Assembly (NCBI RefSeq): GCF_010206195.1
Contig: NZ_VIQT01000009.1
Span: forward strand, 349,747 to 413,746
Direction of reading: 5' to 3'
Length of the DNA stretch: 64,000 nucleotides
Origin: Anaerotruncus colihominis
GTDB taxonomy: Bacteria > Bacillota > Clostridia > Oscillospirales > Ruminococcaceae
A program made the translations under genes and the position numbers. A model generated the notes under the pieces. It saw only the letters and a list, made by a program, of their open reading frames with translations. It did no database searches and was not told the origin of the DNA. Shown one piece after another: positions 16,674 through 24,497 of the stretch (position 1 is the first letter of the stretch; every line of letters starts with the position of its first letter).

Positions 16674-16709
16674 GCGCCCCGGTTATGGATGCCGCCCCCA
16701 AAAGGCGGG

Positions 16710-16922
16710 CTAATCCAAAAGCTTTGCGGTAAACCGACCGTCACGGTTTACCACAAGGTCAAGTTGGGCCAATTCACCGGCTTTGCGTTCCTTCGTGGAA
16801 TAGATGCAGCCGACCGCGCCCGTGCTGTCGGCGCAGTAAACCTTCCACATAATCCGGTCAGGTTCTCCGTCTTTGCCCTTGAAAGTCGTCTGTTGTACGC
16901 TTAAAATGGTTGTCTCATACAT
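16710..16922 (-). CDS. Small protein upstream of rep, possible ssDNA-binding (pV-like)
   Basis: 70 residues from the ATG at 16922 (CAGGAGG upstream). Predicted mainly beta-strand with alternating charged and aromatic residues (TTILSVQQTTFKGKDGE, MWKVYCADSTGAVGCIYST). Size and position next to rep match single-stranded-DNA-binding proteins of filamentous phages, but no sequence motif proves it. Confidence 0.55.
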   Translation of the reverse strand: MYETTILSVQQTTFKGKDGEPDRIMWKVYCADSTGAVGCIYSTKERKAGELAQLDLVVNRDGRFTAKLLD

Positions 16923-16938
16923 GGTTGTGTTCCTCCTG

Positions 16939-17145
16939 TTATCTGGTTTGTGTTTGCGTTTGGGCTTTCCCGGCAAATGAAACACCCGCTCTCACAAAAT
17001 AAGCCTCGGGATAAATCCTCTGTTTCCCGGAATCGTCTGTGCAGTACAGATACGGCGTGCGGCCATAGTAAGCGATGCTGCCTTCATAAAGGCGGCCTGC
17101 TGTCAACCGGTTGCGCTTGTTGCGTGAACATATGTATAAACCCAC
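16939..17145 (-). CDS. Small phage protein of unknown function
   Basis: About 68 residues if it starts at the GTG at 17145, which has GCAGGAGG upstream; an ATG at 17220 in the same frame is possible. Basic N-terminus (LYICSRNKRNRLTAGRLYEG) and Tyr-rich middle, no TM. Possibly DNA-binding; not recognised. Confidence 0.5.
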   Translation of the reverse strand: MGLYICSRNKRNRLTAGRLYEGSIAYYGRTPYLYCTDDSGKQRIYPEAYFVRAGVSFAGKAQTQTQTR

Positions 17146-17216
17146 AAATGACACACCTCCTGCTTGATTGATAATGGCGGGGCTGCCCGGCGCGGGCGTC
17201 ATCTTCTGTCCAGGCT

Positions 17217-17486
17217 TCATCTAAAATCTTGCGCCGGGCCATACTCCAAAAGCTCTCTGCCGCAATTAGGGCAGTATTTCAGGTAATAAACCGCTACTGT
17301 AGACCACCGTTTACCGAATAAAAATTCAAATAAAAGTCTTACAGGCTTACCGTCCCCTGATGCAAGCTGAATGCGGAACGGCTTCTCACATTTTCCAACT
17401 GAAAAATATGAAAGGTCGTTATCTTCCGTCAGTTCGTCATCTACTCGTGCGTTATTACACATGCGGCACGGACACTTTTCCGCCAT
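17217..17486 (-). CDS. Small zinc-ribbon-like phage protein
   Basis: 89 residues from the ATG at 17486 (GAGGGGG upstream). Cysteine pairs CPCRMC near the N-terminus and CPNCGREL near the C-terminus suggest one zinc site. Probably the first gene of the minus-strand phage operon. A longer ORF frame upstream runs through a hairpin region and is not preferred. Function unknown; a regulator is plausible. Confidence 0.55.
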   Translation of the reverse strand: MAEKCPCRMCNNARVDDELTEDNDLSYFSVGKCEKPFRIQLASGDGKPVRLLFEFLFGKRWSTVAVYYLKYCPNCGRELLEYGPAQDFR

Positions 17487-17580
17487 TGTTGTACCCCCTC
17501 GTCTTAGTGTTTTTCCGGCGCGGATACCATTTTTAACAAAAGTTTTGTGCTTAATCGCGCGCCAGAGGTAAATAAAAAAT

Positions 17581-17620
17581 TGCGAAAGGCCGCGCTTTTT
17601 GTCGCGCTTTCCTTTCGCAT
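17581..17620. other. Hairpin upstream of the phage operon
   Basis: TGCGAAAGG pairs with CCTTTCGCA, and an inner CGCGC/GCGCG stem surrounds a T-rich loop. It lies between the first phage gene and the right direct repeat. It could be a regulatory or packaging structure. Confidence 0.45.
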
Positions 17621-17637
17621 TTAATATTACATTTTTC

Positions 17638-17653
17638 AATTGGAAAATTTTTT
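17638..17653. repeat. Candidate right attachment site (16-bp direct repeat)
   Basis: AATTGGAAAATTTTTT, identical to 6839-6854. It ends 12 bases before the -35 box of the tRNA-Ser promoter, so integration here would leave the tRNA gene working. Confidence 0.45.
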
Positions 17654-17664
17654 TGAAAAACCCC

Positions 17665-17693
17665 TTGTTTTTTCAGGGCATAGGTGATATAAT
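17665..17693 (+). promoter_or_regulatory. Promoter of tRNA-Ser
   Basis: TTGTTT (17665-17670), a 17-base spacer and TATAAT (17688-17693), about 27 bases upstream of the mature tRNA 5' end. Confidence 0.75.
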
Positions 17694-17719
17694 AACAAAG
17701 TGGCATTCACACAGTATGA

Positions 17720-17812
17720 GGAGAAGTCGCCTAGCCCGGTTTATGGCGCACGACTGGAAATCGTGTAGGCGTTAATAGCGTCTCGAGGGTTCGAATCCCT
17801 CCTTCTCCGCCA
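17720..17812 (+). tRNA. tRNA-Ser(GGA)
   Basis: A 7-bp acceptor stem (GGAGAAG with CTTCTCC), anticodon arm ACGACTGGAAATCGT with anticodon GGA, a long variable arm (class II, as for serine), T-arm GAGGGTTCGAATCCCTC and an encoded CCA end. Length 93 including CCA. It is the chromosomal neighbour of the prophage right end. Confidence 0.95.
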
Positions 17813-17821
17813 GTTTTGCCG

Positions 17822-17856
17822 AAAAAATCCGATTGCATCAGCAATCGGATTTTTTC
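17822..17856 (+). terminator. Terminator of tRNA-Ser
   Basis: AAAAAATCCGATTGC pairs perfectly with GCAATCGGATTTTTT (ATCA loop), 10 bases past the tRNA CCA. Confidence 0.85.
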
Positions 17857-17863
17857 GTTTAAA

Positions 17864-17904
17864 AAAAAGAATTGGCGCTGTTAATACAGCGCCAATTCTT
17901 TTTT
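17864..17904 (-). terminator. Terminator of the dapF-dapL unit
   Basis: AAAAGAATTGGCGCTGT pairs with ACAGCGCCAATTCTTTT (TAAT loop), just past the dapL stop on the minus strand. Confidence 0.85.
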
Positions 17905-17909
17905 ATCAA

Positions 17910-19109
17910 TCAGCCAAGCAAAACTCGTATCCGCTGCATAGCTTCCTCTGTCTGTTCACGGCTGCCAAAGCCCGTCAAGCGGAAATACCCCTCGCCATTC
18001 GAGCCAAAGCCCGCGCCCGGTGTACCGACAACAGCGGCTTTTTCCAACAGCAGATCAAAAAAATCCCAGGATTTCATACCATCAGGACATTCCATCCAGA
18101 TGTACGGCGAATGCAAGCCTCCGAAATAACGAAATCCAAGCGAATCAAACGTCTTTGCAATGATAGCTGCGTTTCCTTTGTAGTAGGCGATCGCCTCACA
18201 CGCCTGCCGGATACCTTCCTCGGAAAAAACAGCCGCCGCCGCGCGTTGGACAATATACGAAACGCCGTTAAACTTTGTAGTTTGGCGGCGGTTCCACATG
18301 CGGTTGAGAGACAAAATCGTTCCATCCGCCGCCGTCTGCTCCAATGCATGCGGTACCACTGTATACGCGCAGCGCGTTCCAGTGAAGCCCGCCGTTTTGG
18401 ACAAAGAACAAAACTCAATGGCACATCTTTCGGCTCCCGGTACAGCGTAAATACTGTGTGGTAATCCCGCATCCCCGATAAACGCTTCATAAGCCGCATC
18501 AAATAGGATGATTGCGTTGTTTTCCAGCGCGTATGAGACCCATTCCGCCAACTGCTCCCTGGAATAAACAGCCCCGGTCGGATTGTTCGGCGAACAAAGA
18601 TAAATCAGATCGGCATGTACAGAGCGATCCGGCATCGGAAGAAAACCGTTGTCAGCATTCGCATCCATATAAATAATCCGTCGGCCGTCCATAATGTTTG
18701 TATCAACATAAACCGGATATACAGGATCCGGCACCAGTACGGTATTGTCAACCGCGAAAAGGTCTGTAATATTGCCGACATCGCTTTTGGCGCCGTCGCT
18801 GACAAATATCTCATCGCTTTGCAGCTTGACGCCGTTTTTGGCATAGTAGTCCCGGATTGCCTCGCGCAGAAACACATAGCCCTGTTCCGGTCCATAGCCA
18901 CGGAAGGTTTCGGCCTTCCCCAGCTCATCGGCCGCAGTATGCATCGCATCTGTCACAGCGGGCGCCAGCGGCAGCGTTACATCGCCAATACCCATGCGGA
19001 TAATTTTTTTTTCAGGATGCGCTTTTACAAACGTGTCAACACGCTTCGCAATTTCCGAAAACAAATAACTATCCTTTAAATCCCGATAATGTTCATTGAG
19101 ATTTGCCAA
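17910..19109 (-). CDS. dapL: LL-diaminopimelate aminotransferase
   Basis: 399 residues, a PLP-dependent class I/II aminotransferase that makes LL-diaminopimelate directly from tetrahydrodipicolinate and glutamate for lysine and peptidoglycan. Seen: GIGDVTLPL, the SPNNPTGAVY block, and the PLP lysine in SLSKTAGFTGTR. The N-terminal NLNEHYRDLKDSYLF is typical of DapL. It starts at TTG with AAGGAG upstream. It follows dapF by 35 bases on the same strand, so the last two steps before meso-diaminopimelate are cotranscribed. Confidence 0.93.
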   Translation of the reverse strand: MANLNEHYRDLKDSYLFSEIAKRVDTFVKAHPEKKIIRMGIGDVTLPLAPAVTDAMHTAADELGKAETFRGYGPEQGYVFLREAIRDYYAKNGVKLQSDEIFVSDGAKSDVGNITDLFAVDNTVLVPDPVYPVYVDTNIMDGRRIIYMDANADNGFLPMPDRSVHADLIYLCSPNNPTGAVYSREQLAEWVSYALENNAIILFDAAYEAFIGDAGLPHSIYAVPGAERCAIEFCSLSKTAGFTGTRCAYTVVPHALEQTAADGTILSLNRMWNRRQTTKFNGVSYIVQRAAAAVFSEEGIRQACEAIAYYKGNAAIIAKTFDSLGFRYFGGLHSPYIWMECPDGMKSWDFFDLLLEKAAVVGTPGAGFGSNGEGYFRLTGFGSREQTEEAMQRIRVLLG

Positions 19110-19144
19110 TCAGCATCGCTCCTTTTCTGTATATCATCATATCA

Positions 19145-19996
19145 TCAAACGTCAAGCTCTATATCCCCGTCAAAAACATGAACGGCTGGGCCGTCCATCA
19201 GAACAGAATAGTCGCTATATACCGTTATTTTCAAATCGCCGCCCAGCAGACGCACTGTTACTTCCTCATCAAAGTCACAATGCTCATTGACAATCGCCGC
19301 CACAACCGATGCGCACGCACCCGTACCACAGGCGAAGGTTTCGCCGCTGCCGCGTTCCCAAACACGCATTTTCAGCGTCTTGTGATCGATCAACTGGATA
19401 AATTCGGTATTGACTCCCTCAGGAAACTTTTCATGATGTTCGAACAGCGGCCCAATTTCTGCAAGCGGCAGATTATCGACATCGTCGCAGAACACGACTG
19501 CGTGCGGATTTCCCATGGAAACACATGTCACAAGATAGACCTCGCCGCGTACCAGCATCGGCTGGCTGATAAAGTCGTCATAATCTGCTTCCACCGGGAC
19601 ATCCTTTGCTTTCAATGACGCCTTTCCCATATCGACCCGCACGGATGAAACTTTTCTGTCCGATCCAAGCGTTAAATCAAGGCTGCGCATACCACTTTTC
19701 GTCTCAATCTGAATGGATGTGCGCTCCGTAAGTCCCTGGTCATACACATATTTTCCAACACAGCGAATCCCATTGCCGCACATATTTCCCTCGGAACCGT
19801 CGGCATTGAACATGCGCATTTCAAAATCGGCCCGGTCAGATGAACAGATCAAAATCAATCCATCTGAACCGATCCCAAAGTGCCGGTCGCTCACAATACG
19901 TGCAATTTCTTCCGGATGTTTCAGTTTTTGGTTTAAACAATTGACATATACGTAATCGTTGCCCAGTCCATGCATCTTGGAAAAATGCAGCTTCAA
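19145..19996 (-). CDS. dapF: Diaminopimelate epimerase
   Basis: 283 residues. It converts LL- to meso-diaminopimelate using two cysteines as acid/base. Seen: MHGLGNDYVYVN, the first active-site Cys in EGNMCGNGIRCVG and the second in ERGSGETFACGTGACAS. Full length, both catalytic motifs intact. The start codon is TTG. First gene of the dapF-dapL unit. Confidence 0.95.
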   Translation of the reverse strand: MKLHFSKMHGLGNDYVYVNCLNQKLKHPEEIARIVSDRHFGIGSDGLILICSSDRADFEMRMFNADGSEGNMCGNGIRCVGKYVYDQGLTERTSIQIETKSGMRSLDLTLGSDRKVSSVRVDMGKASLKAKDVPVEADYDDFISQPMLVRGEVYLVTCVSMGNPHAVVFCDDVDNLPLAEIGPLFEHHEKFPEGVNTEFIQLIDHKTLKMRVWERGSGETFACGTGACASVVAAIVNEHCDFDEEVTVRLLGGDLKITVYSDYSVLMDGPAVHVFDGDIELDV

Positions 19997-20111
19997 AATT
20001 TTCGCGCCCCCAATATATCCGTCACATTTTTATTTCTGCTTTCAACGTGAAATCATTATTATGTATTATTTTACCGCAAACATTTATTCTTGTAAAGTGC
20101 GGATATGCTGA

Positions 20112-20139
20112 AAGAACCCGCTCTCATGAGCGGGTTCTT
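20112..20139. terminator. Terminator hairpin
   Basis: AAGAACCCGCTC pairs with GAGCGGGTTCTT (TCAT loop). It lies just downstream of the minus-strand gene at 20147. Confidence 0.75.
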
Positions 20140-20146
20140 CAGATTG

Positions 20147-20545
20147 CTACCAATTATCTGCCCCCATTTTGATGCGGACATACCTGCTTTCACGCAGTGT
20201 CAGAACAACAAAGACAACGTCGAGCAGCATATCCATCACTGTACCGATGACAAGAAAGTCAATGATACCAACTTCGACGCGGCTGAATATACGCATAAAA
20301 ATAAGATTAAAAACAACCGTTGCCGCAGCGACTCCATAAAAAAATGCCAGTTCTTTTTTGTAAACACGCCAAACGATACTTTTGAAAATTAAAACCAGGC
20401 CATAGATTACTACGATCCCGGCCGAAATATAAACTGCGCGTGGCAGACGATGGGGATCTGTCGACAGAATATGCGCTAATGCGCCGCACCGGCACGCAAT
20501 CAAGACGACCATCATCCAAAACATCAGCTTTTTGAGCAATGACAT
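20147..20545 (-). CDS. Four-TM membrane protein of unknown function
   Basis: About 130 residues with four hydrophobic segments, starting near LMFWMMVVLIACRCGAL and ending with a basic tail. Not recognised. A strong AAGGGAGGG sits immediately before the ATG, so the in-frame TTG two codons later is probably the real start (about 20539). Followed by its own terminator. Confidence 0.6.
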   Translation of the reverse strand: MSLLKKLMFWMMVVLIACRCGALAHILSTDPHRLPRAVYISAGIVVIYGLVLIFKSIVWRVYKKELAFFYGVAAATVVFNLIFMRIFSRVEVGIIDFLVIGTVMDMLLDVVFVVLTLRESRYVRIKMGADNW

Positions 20546-20612
20546 CCCTCCCTTTTGGATGTCTCAGGACATCCCGCATAAATAAATATTTTATATGATT
20601 CTACAAAAACTG

Positions 20613-21218
20613 TCAACCCCGCGGTAATTCCTCCATCGGTTCCAAAAGCGCCCCGACATTTTCATAGCTGCCCGTCAGCAATGCAACGACGCCCTTATAA
20701 ATTACAACCGGATCATTGAGAAAGCGCCGCTTCACCAGATCGCAGCTCTGCTCATCCGGCAACAAAATGGTCATTGACAACAAATCACTGCCCACATCGG
20801 CGATTGTCAGCGTCATCAGGTATCCGTCCTGTACGCGCTTTACCGTCACGGTATTCTGTGCACGGCGGCGCTTCATTACGAAATAATGCCGCGCCGCGCT
20901 CACCGCTTTATCACGTACCGACGCGGGGATATTTTTCTCAAACGTGCGCGCCGTGCCGATCCCGAGCTCTGTTGTATGATAACAACGTTCATTGTCCTCC
21001 GACGTTTCAATTGCGATATGACCGCTTTTTACAAGCCCCGAGGCCGCGCTCGCTGTTTCAAAGTAATTGGCAAGCCCTTCGCCAACAAATGTTTCAATCA
21101 TGGCGGAAATCGGCATTGGACAGCCAAGCTCACTCAGAACATAACAGATCAACATTTTGATTTCATAATCTGTTGTCAGGCCGCCCGGCTCCACCCCCGC
21201 GCGAAATCCCTCATACAA
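20613..21218 (-). CDS. DUF4364 family protein
   Basis: About 201 residues. The conserved opening YEGFRAGVEPGGLTTDYEIKMLICYVL marks the DUF4364 family of Clostridia, which has a winged-helix-like N-terminus and is thought to be regulatory; function undetermined. TTG at 21218 is preferred because GGAGGTGA lies 5 bases upstream; an ATG at 21233 overlaps that site. Single gene, reading away from the repeat array at 21322. Confidence 0.8.
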   Translation of the reverse strand: MYEGFRAGVEPGGLTTDYEIKMLICYVLSELGCPMPISAMIETFVGEGLANYFETASAASGLVKSGHIAIETSEDNERCYHTTELGIGTARTFEKNIPASVRDKAVSAARHYFVMKRRRAQNTVTVKRVQDGYLMTLTIADVGSDLLSMTILLPDEQSCDLVKRRFLNDPVVIYKGVVALLTGSYENVGALLEPMEELPRG

Positions 21219-21300
21219 GCGCGTCACCTCCATCCAAAGACGTTTCTTCTATCATACTATATTTCCTGCAAAAAAGCAAAGCGCAAGCCTGTCGAATGCG

Positions 21301-21331
21301 TTGACATCTTTCCGACAAAATGTGGTATAAT
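21301..21331 (+). promoter_or_regulatory. Promoter whose -10 box begins the repeat array
   Basis: TTGACA (21301-21306), a 19-base spacer and TATAAT (21326-21331) preceded by TGTGG. The -10 box coincides with the first unit of the 109-bp array and reads toward the VTT gene at 21878. Confidence 0.55.
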
Positions 21332-21815
21332 AACCGCAAAGCGGTTATTATACGCCTTATGGCCAGGGCGATTCGCGGGCGCGACCCGCTGCCGCCCCAA
21401 TGGCCAATTATACCATGCCGCTTCGCGGACATGGTATAATAACCGCAAAGCGGTTATTATACGCCTTATGGCCAGGGCGATTCGCGGGCGCGACCCGCTG
21501 CTGCCCCAATGGCCAATTATACCATGCCGCTTCGCGGACATGGTATAATAACCGCAAAGCGGTTATTATACGCCTTATGGCCAGGGCGATTCGCGGGCGC
21601 AGCCCGCTTCCGCCCCAATGGCCAATTATACCATGCCGCTTCGCGGGCATGGTATAATAACCGCAAAGCGGTTATTATACGCCTTATGGCCAGGGGATAT
21701 GCGGGCGCGACCCGCTGCCGCCCCAATGGCCAATTATACCATGCCGCTTCGCGGACATGGTATAATAACCGCAAAGCGGTTATTATACCTTCCCATGGCC
21801 AGGGCGGCCATTCTA
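21322..21815 (+). repeat. Array of five 109-bp units with extended -10 motifs
   Basis: Units begin near 21322, 21431, 21540, 21649 and 21757 (109, 109, 109, 108 bp); the last is partial. Each has a palindrome GGTATAATAACCG/CGGTTATTATAC, a GC-rich imperfect stem between TGGCCA motifs, and a second palindrome AATTATACCATGCC/GGACATGGTATAAT. TGGTATAAT, an extended -10 consensus, occurs on both strands. There are no unique spacers. The ORFs across it are translated repeat, not genes. It fills the gap before the VTT gene. Confidence 0.95.
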
Positions 21816-21877
21816 CATTTTGAAGATATGCTATGTATGACCTCGTTCTATAAAAAAGTGAGGAAAGGGGCAAAGCT

Positions 21878-22579
21878 ATGAAACAGCTTTCACCCGATGA
21901 ACGAAAACAATATGTCCTCCTCTGTGGTGTAGTCGTTCTGTTTATTGCGCTGACTGGTGTCATCACAGCCTTGTGTATGCCCTTCTTTTCGAAACTGTCC
22001 GATCCAGCCTTTCAAGCACAGTTTCAGGAATGGATCAATTCACTCGGTTTCGGCGGATGGTTGGTCGTGCTTGGCATCCAAATTTTTCAAATCGTTGTCG
22101 CATTCATTCCCGGCGAACCAGTCGAGCTGATTGCAGGCGTTTTATATGGCGCATGGGGCGGATTGGCCACCTGCCTGCTTGGGGTTGTACTTGCTTCATC
22201 AGCCATCTTTTTCACAACGCGCCGCTTCGGGCAACGTCTTGTGGTACGTATATTCGGACAGAAAAAAGTCGATGAATTTAAATTTTTAAATAACGCTCAA
22301 AAGGTGGAAACCGTCACCTTCATCCTGTTTCTGATTCCAGGTACGCCAAAGGACATGCTGACCTATCTGGCCGGTATCAGCAAAATTAAGCCGTCGCGTT
22401 TTTTATTGCTTTCCACCTTTGCACGTATTCCATCCATTATCACCTCAACATTGATGGGCGCTACAATGAGCCGGGGCAATTGGATTACTGCGGCGCTTGT
22501 CTTTCTGTTTACATTGGCAATCGGCCTGGTTGGTTTGTTATATAAACAAAAGATTATGGATCATCTGCACCGATCTTGA
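21878..22579 (+). CDS. TVP38/TMEM64 (VTT-domain) membrane protein
   Basis: 233 residues with about six TM segments. The VTT/SNARE-associated signature is visible: FIPGEPVELIAGVLYGAWGG (the F/Y-x-P-G-E-P core), then a C-terminal half containing FLIPGTPKDMLTYLAG. Family members are thought to move or scramble lipids; the substrate is not shown here. GAGGAAAGGGG precedes the ATG. Expression may depend on promoters in the repeat array directly upstream. Confidence 0.85.
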   Translation: MKQLSPDERKQYVLLCGVVVLFIALTGVITALCMPFFSKLSDPAFQAQFQEWINSLGFGGWLVVLGIQIFQIVVAFIPGEPVELIAGVLYGAWGGLATCLLGVVLASSAIFFTTRRFGQRLVVRIFGQKKVDEFKFLNNAQKVETVTFILFLIPGTPKDMLTYLAGISKIKPSRFLLLSTFARIPSIITSTLMGATMSRGNWITAALVFLFTLAIGLVGLLYKQKIMDHLHRS

Positions 22580-22590
22580 AAAGAATAACA

Positions 22591-22644
22591 TCTATAAAAA
22601 TACCGTGACGACAGTTATATCTGTCGTCACGGTATTTTTATAGA
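22591..22644. terminator. Long bidirectional hairpin terminator
   Basis: A perfect 24-bp stem (22591-22614 with 22621-22644, 6-base loop) between the convergent VTT gene and the gene at 22645. Confidence 0.8.
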
Positions 22645-23202
22645 TTACCGGATCATTTGGACACAGACCGCTTCCTTTGTGCAGTGAGCCATAAAATAAT
22701 CGGCCAGTTCCCGCCCATAAGCAACAAATAGAGCATCGCCTTCGCGGCCGCAAAGCCTTGCAAACACCTCACCGGCCGCGGTTTCATCCCCAGGAGTAGA
22801 GCGCGCCGAAAGAATATAAAGCGATAATGCAGCGGAATCACTGATCTGCTTGTAAATCTCAGGTGATGTACGCTCAATCGTTTCATAAAATGCTGACATT
22901 GCAGATTGAGCGACAATTGAATTTGGAGCCATCTCTTCAATGACGTGCCCGACAATAAAGGCAAACAGAACATTGCGCTGTACAAGCGTATCCTGATCAT
23001 CAAACGCTCCAACGCCAAATTGCGCCATTCCAGTATGTCCGGCGGTCAGCTCACTGGCAAACCGCTTTCCCAAAGCACGCGCTTTCTCCATGTTGCCGTT
23101 CGCCTTTTCACGGATGAACGCATAAGCCGCTCCTTCCGACATATCGAATACTTTTGACGGTTTATCCGGCACAATTTTGATGTCGCTGTCGTCGCAGTTC
23201 AC
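22645..23202 (-). CDS. Conserved-looking hypothetical protein
   Basis: About 185 residues, unrecognised, predicted soluble and mostly helical. The start is taken as the GTG at 23202, which has AAAGGCGG nine bases upstream and gives VNCDDSDIKIVPDKPSK; a frame-open ATG lies at 23253. It follows malic enzyme by about 55 bases on the same strand and is probably cotranscribed. No signal, TM segment or catalytic motif seen. Confidence 0.6.
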   Translation of the reverse strand: MNCDDSDIKIVPDKPSKVFDMSEGAAYAFIREKANGNMEKARALGKRFASELTAGHTGMAQFGVGAFDDQDTLVQRNVLFAFIVGHVIEEMAPNSIVAQSAMSAFYETIERTSPEIYKQISDSAALSLYILSARSTPGDETAAGEVFARLCGREGDALFVAYGRELADYFMAHCTKEAVCVQMIR

Positions 23203-23257
23203 TGTAAAACGCCGCCTTTCTGGTGTAAATTGATACGGGCATATCGCCCGCAACCTC

Positions 23258-24448
23258 TTATTTTCCTATCTGGGGGCTATACCGCGCGATTCCGGTGCGC
23301 ACAGCTTCATCTGCGACCTTCTGCGCGACGCAATCCGCTACACGCTTATCAAGCGTATCAGGAAGGATAAACTCAGCCGAAAGGCGCTCGTCCGGCACCA
23401 TGGAAGCGATTGCCTGCGCGGCGGCAACTTTCATTTCCTCGGTAATGCCGCGCGCGCGCACCGCTAATGCCCCTTTAAAGATTCCCGGAAATACAAGTAC
23501 ATTGTTGATCTGGTTCGGAAAATCTGACCGGCCTGTACCTACAACAGCCGCTCCGCCAGCTTTCGCCTCATCCGGCATGATTTCAGGCGTGGGATTTGCC
23601 ATCGCAAATACAATTGGATCGTTTGCCATTGAAGCCACCATTTCGCGCGTGACCAGACCAGGCTTTGATACACCGATGAATACATCCGCGCCGCGCATCG
23701 CATCCGCGAGTGTCCCGCGCAGACCGCGTGGATTTGTCACCTTTGCCATTTGTGCCTGCGGCGGCGTCAGCCAATCGGCGCCCTCATGGATAATCCCGCC
23801 GATATCGCACAATATGACCTCGCCAAACGCCATCCGCAGCAACAGTTTTGCCACAGAAATGCCCGCTGCTCCAGCGCCGTTGACAACAATACGCAGATTT
23901 TCGGGGGTGCGGTTTGTCACACGGGCGGCGTTGATCAGTGCGGCGCACGCCACAATTGCCGTTCCGTGCTGGTCGTCATGAAATACAGGGATATCGCATT
24001 CCTCTTTCAAACGCCGCTCAATTTCAAAGCAGCGCGGTGCGGAAATATCTTCCAAATTAACCCCGCCGAAACTTTTCGAAATCAGCTTTACCGTGTTGAC
24101 GATCACATCTGGATCCTTGCTGTCGATACAAATTGGGAATGCGTCAACGCCTGCAAACTCCTTAAACAGCGCGCATTTTCCCTCCATAACCGGCATGGCC
24201 GCCGACGGCCCGATATCTCCCAGCCCAAGCACGGCCGTACCGTCTGTAATAACCGCTACAAGGCTTCCGCGCCTTGTAAGAACATAAGATAAATCCTCAT
24301 CCTGTTCGATTTCCAGGCAGGGCTGCGCCACACCCGGTGTGTATGCAAGCGAAAGCGCCTCGCGCGTTTCAATCGGCACACGCGAAAGGACCTCAATTTT
24401 ACCGTTCCACTCATAATGTTTATTCAATGCCTGTTCCTTGATATCCAT
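23258..24448 (-). CDS. NAD(P)-dependent malic enzyme
   Basis: About 396 residues, the short bacterial form. Converts malate to pyruvate and CO2 with reduction of NAD(P). Seen: SLAYTPGVAQPC, the divalent-metal and substrate region EDISAPRCFEIERRL, HDDQHGTAI, and the nucleotide-binding motif VVNGAGAAGISVAKLL. Start chosen at MDIKEQ, with CAGGAGG upstream; five more residues are open in frame. Links malate, including that made by fumarase, to central metabolism. Confidence 0.92.
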   Translation of the reverse strand: MDIKEQALNKHYEWNGKIEVLSRVPIETREALSLAYTPGVAQPCLEIEQDEDLSYVLTRRGSLVAVITDGTAVLGLGDIGPSAAMPVMEGKCALFKEFAGVDAFPICIDSKDPDVIVNTVKLISKSFGGVNLEDISAPRCFEIERRLKEECDIPVFHDDQHGTAIVACAALINAARVTNRTPENLRIVVNGAGAAGISVAKLLLRMAFGEVILCDIGGIIHEGADWLTPPQAQMAKVTNPRGLRGTLADAMRGADVFIGVSKPGLVTREMVASMANDPIVFAMANPTPEIMPDEAKAGGAAVVGTGRSDFPNQINNVLVFPGIFKGALAVRARGITEEMKVAAAQAIASMVPDERLSAEFILPDTLDKRVADCVAQKVADEAVRTGIARYSPQIGK

Positions 24449-24497
24449 GACTCCTCCTGTCAAGCCTGTCTTTTATTTTAACAATAAAAAGGCTGTC

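Larger units (their letters stand above)
6839..17653. mobile_element. Probable inovirus (filamentous phage) prophage
   Basis: About 10.8 kb between two copies of AATTGGAAAATTTTTT. It holds, on the minus strand, a HUH replication protein, two tiny tandem coat proteins, a string of small one- or two-TM proteins, two secreted tail-fibre or adhesin candidates and a Zot/pI ATPase. Left of these are an IS30-type transposase with a NERD gene and a structured noncoding region. Gene order (replication, coat, adsorption, assembly ATPase) is the inovirus order. No pIV secretin is present, as expected for a single-membrane host. All genes look intact. The exact ends are inferred from the direct repeat, and the transposase-NERD part may be a separate element. 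Confidence 0.75.

Noticed and set aside
21257-21966. Many overlapping ORFs with repeated protein starts (MANYTMPL.., MSAKRHGII..)
   Set aside because: They are translations of the 109-bp repeat in various frames on both strands, with no ribosome sites; not genes.
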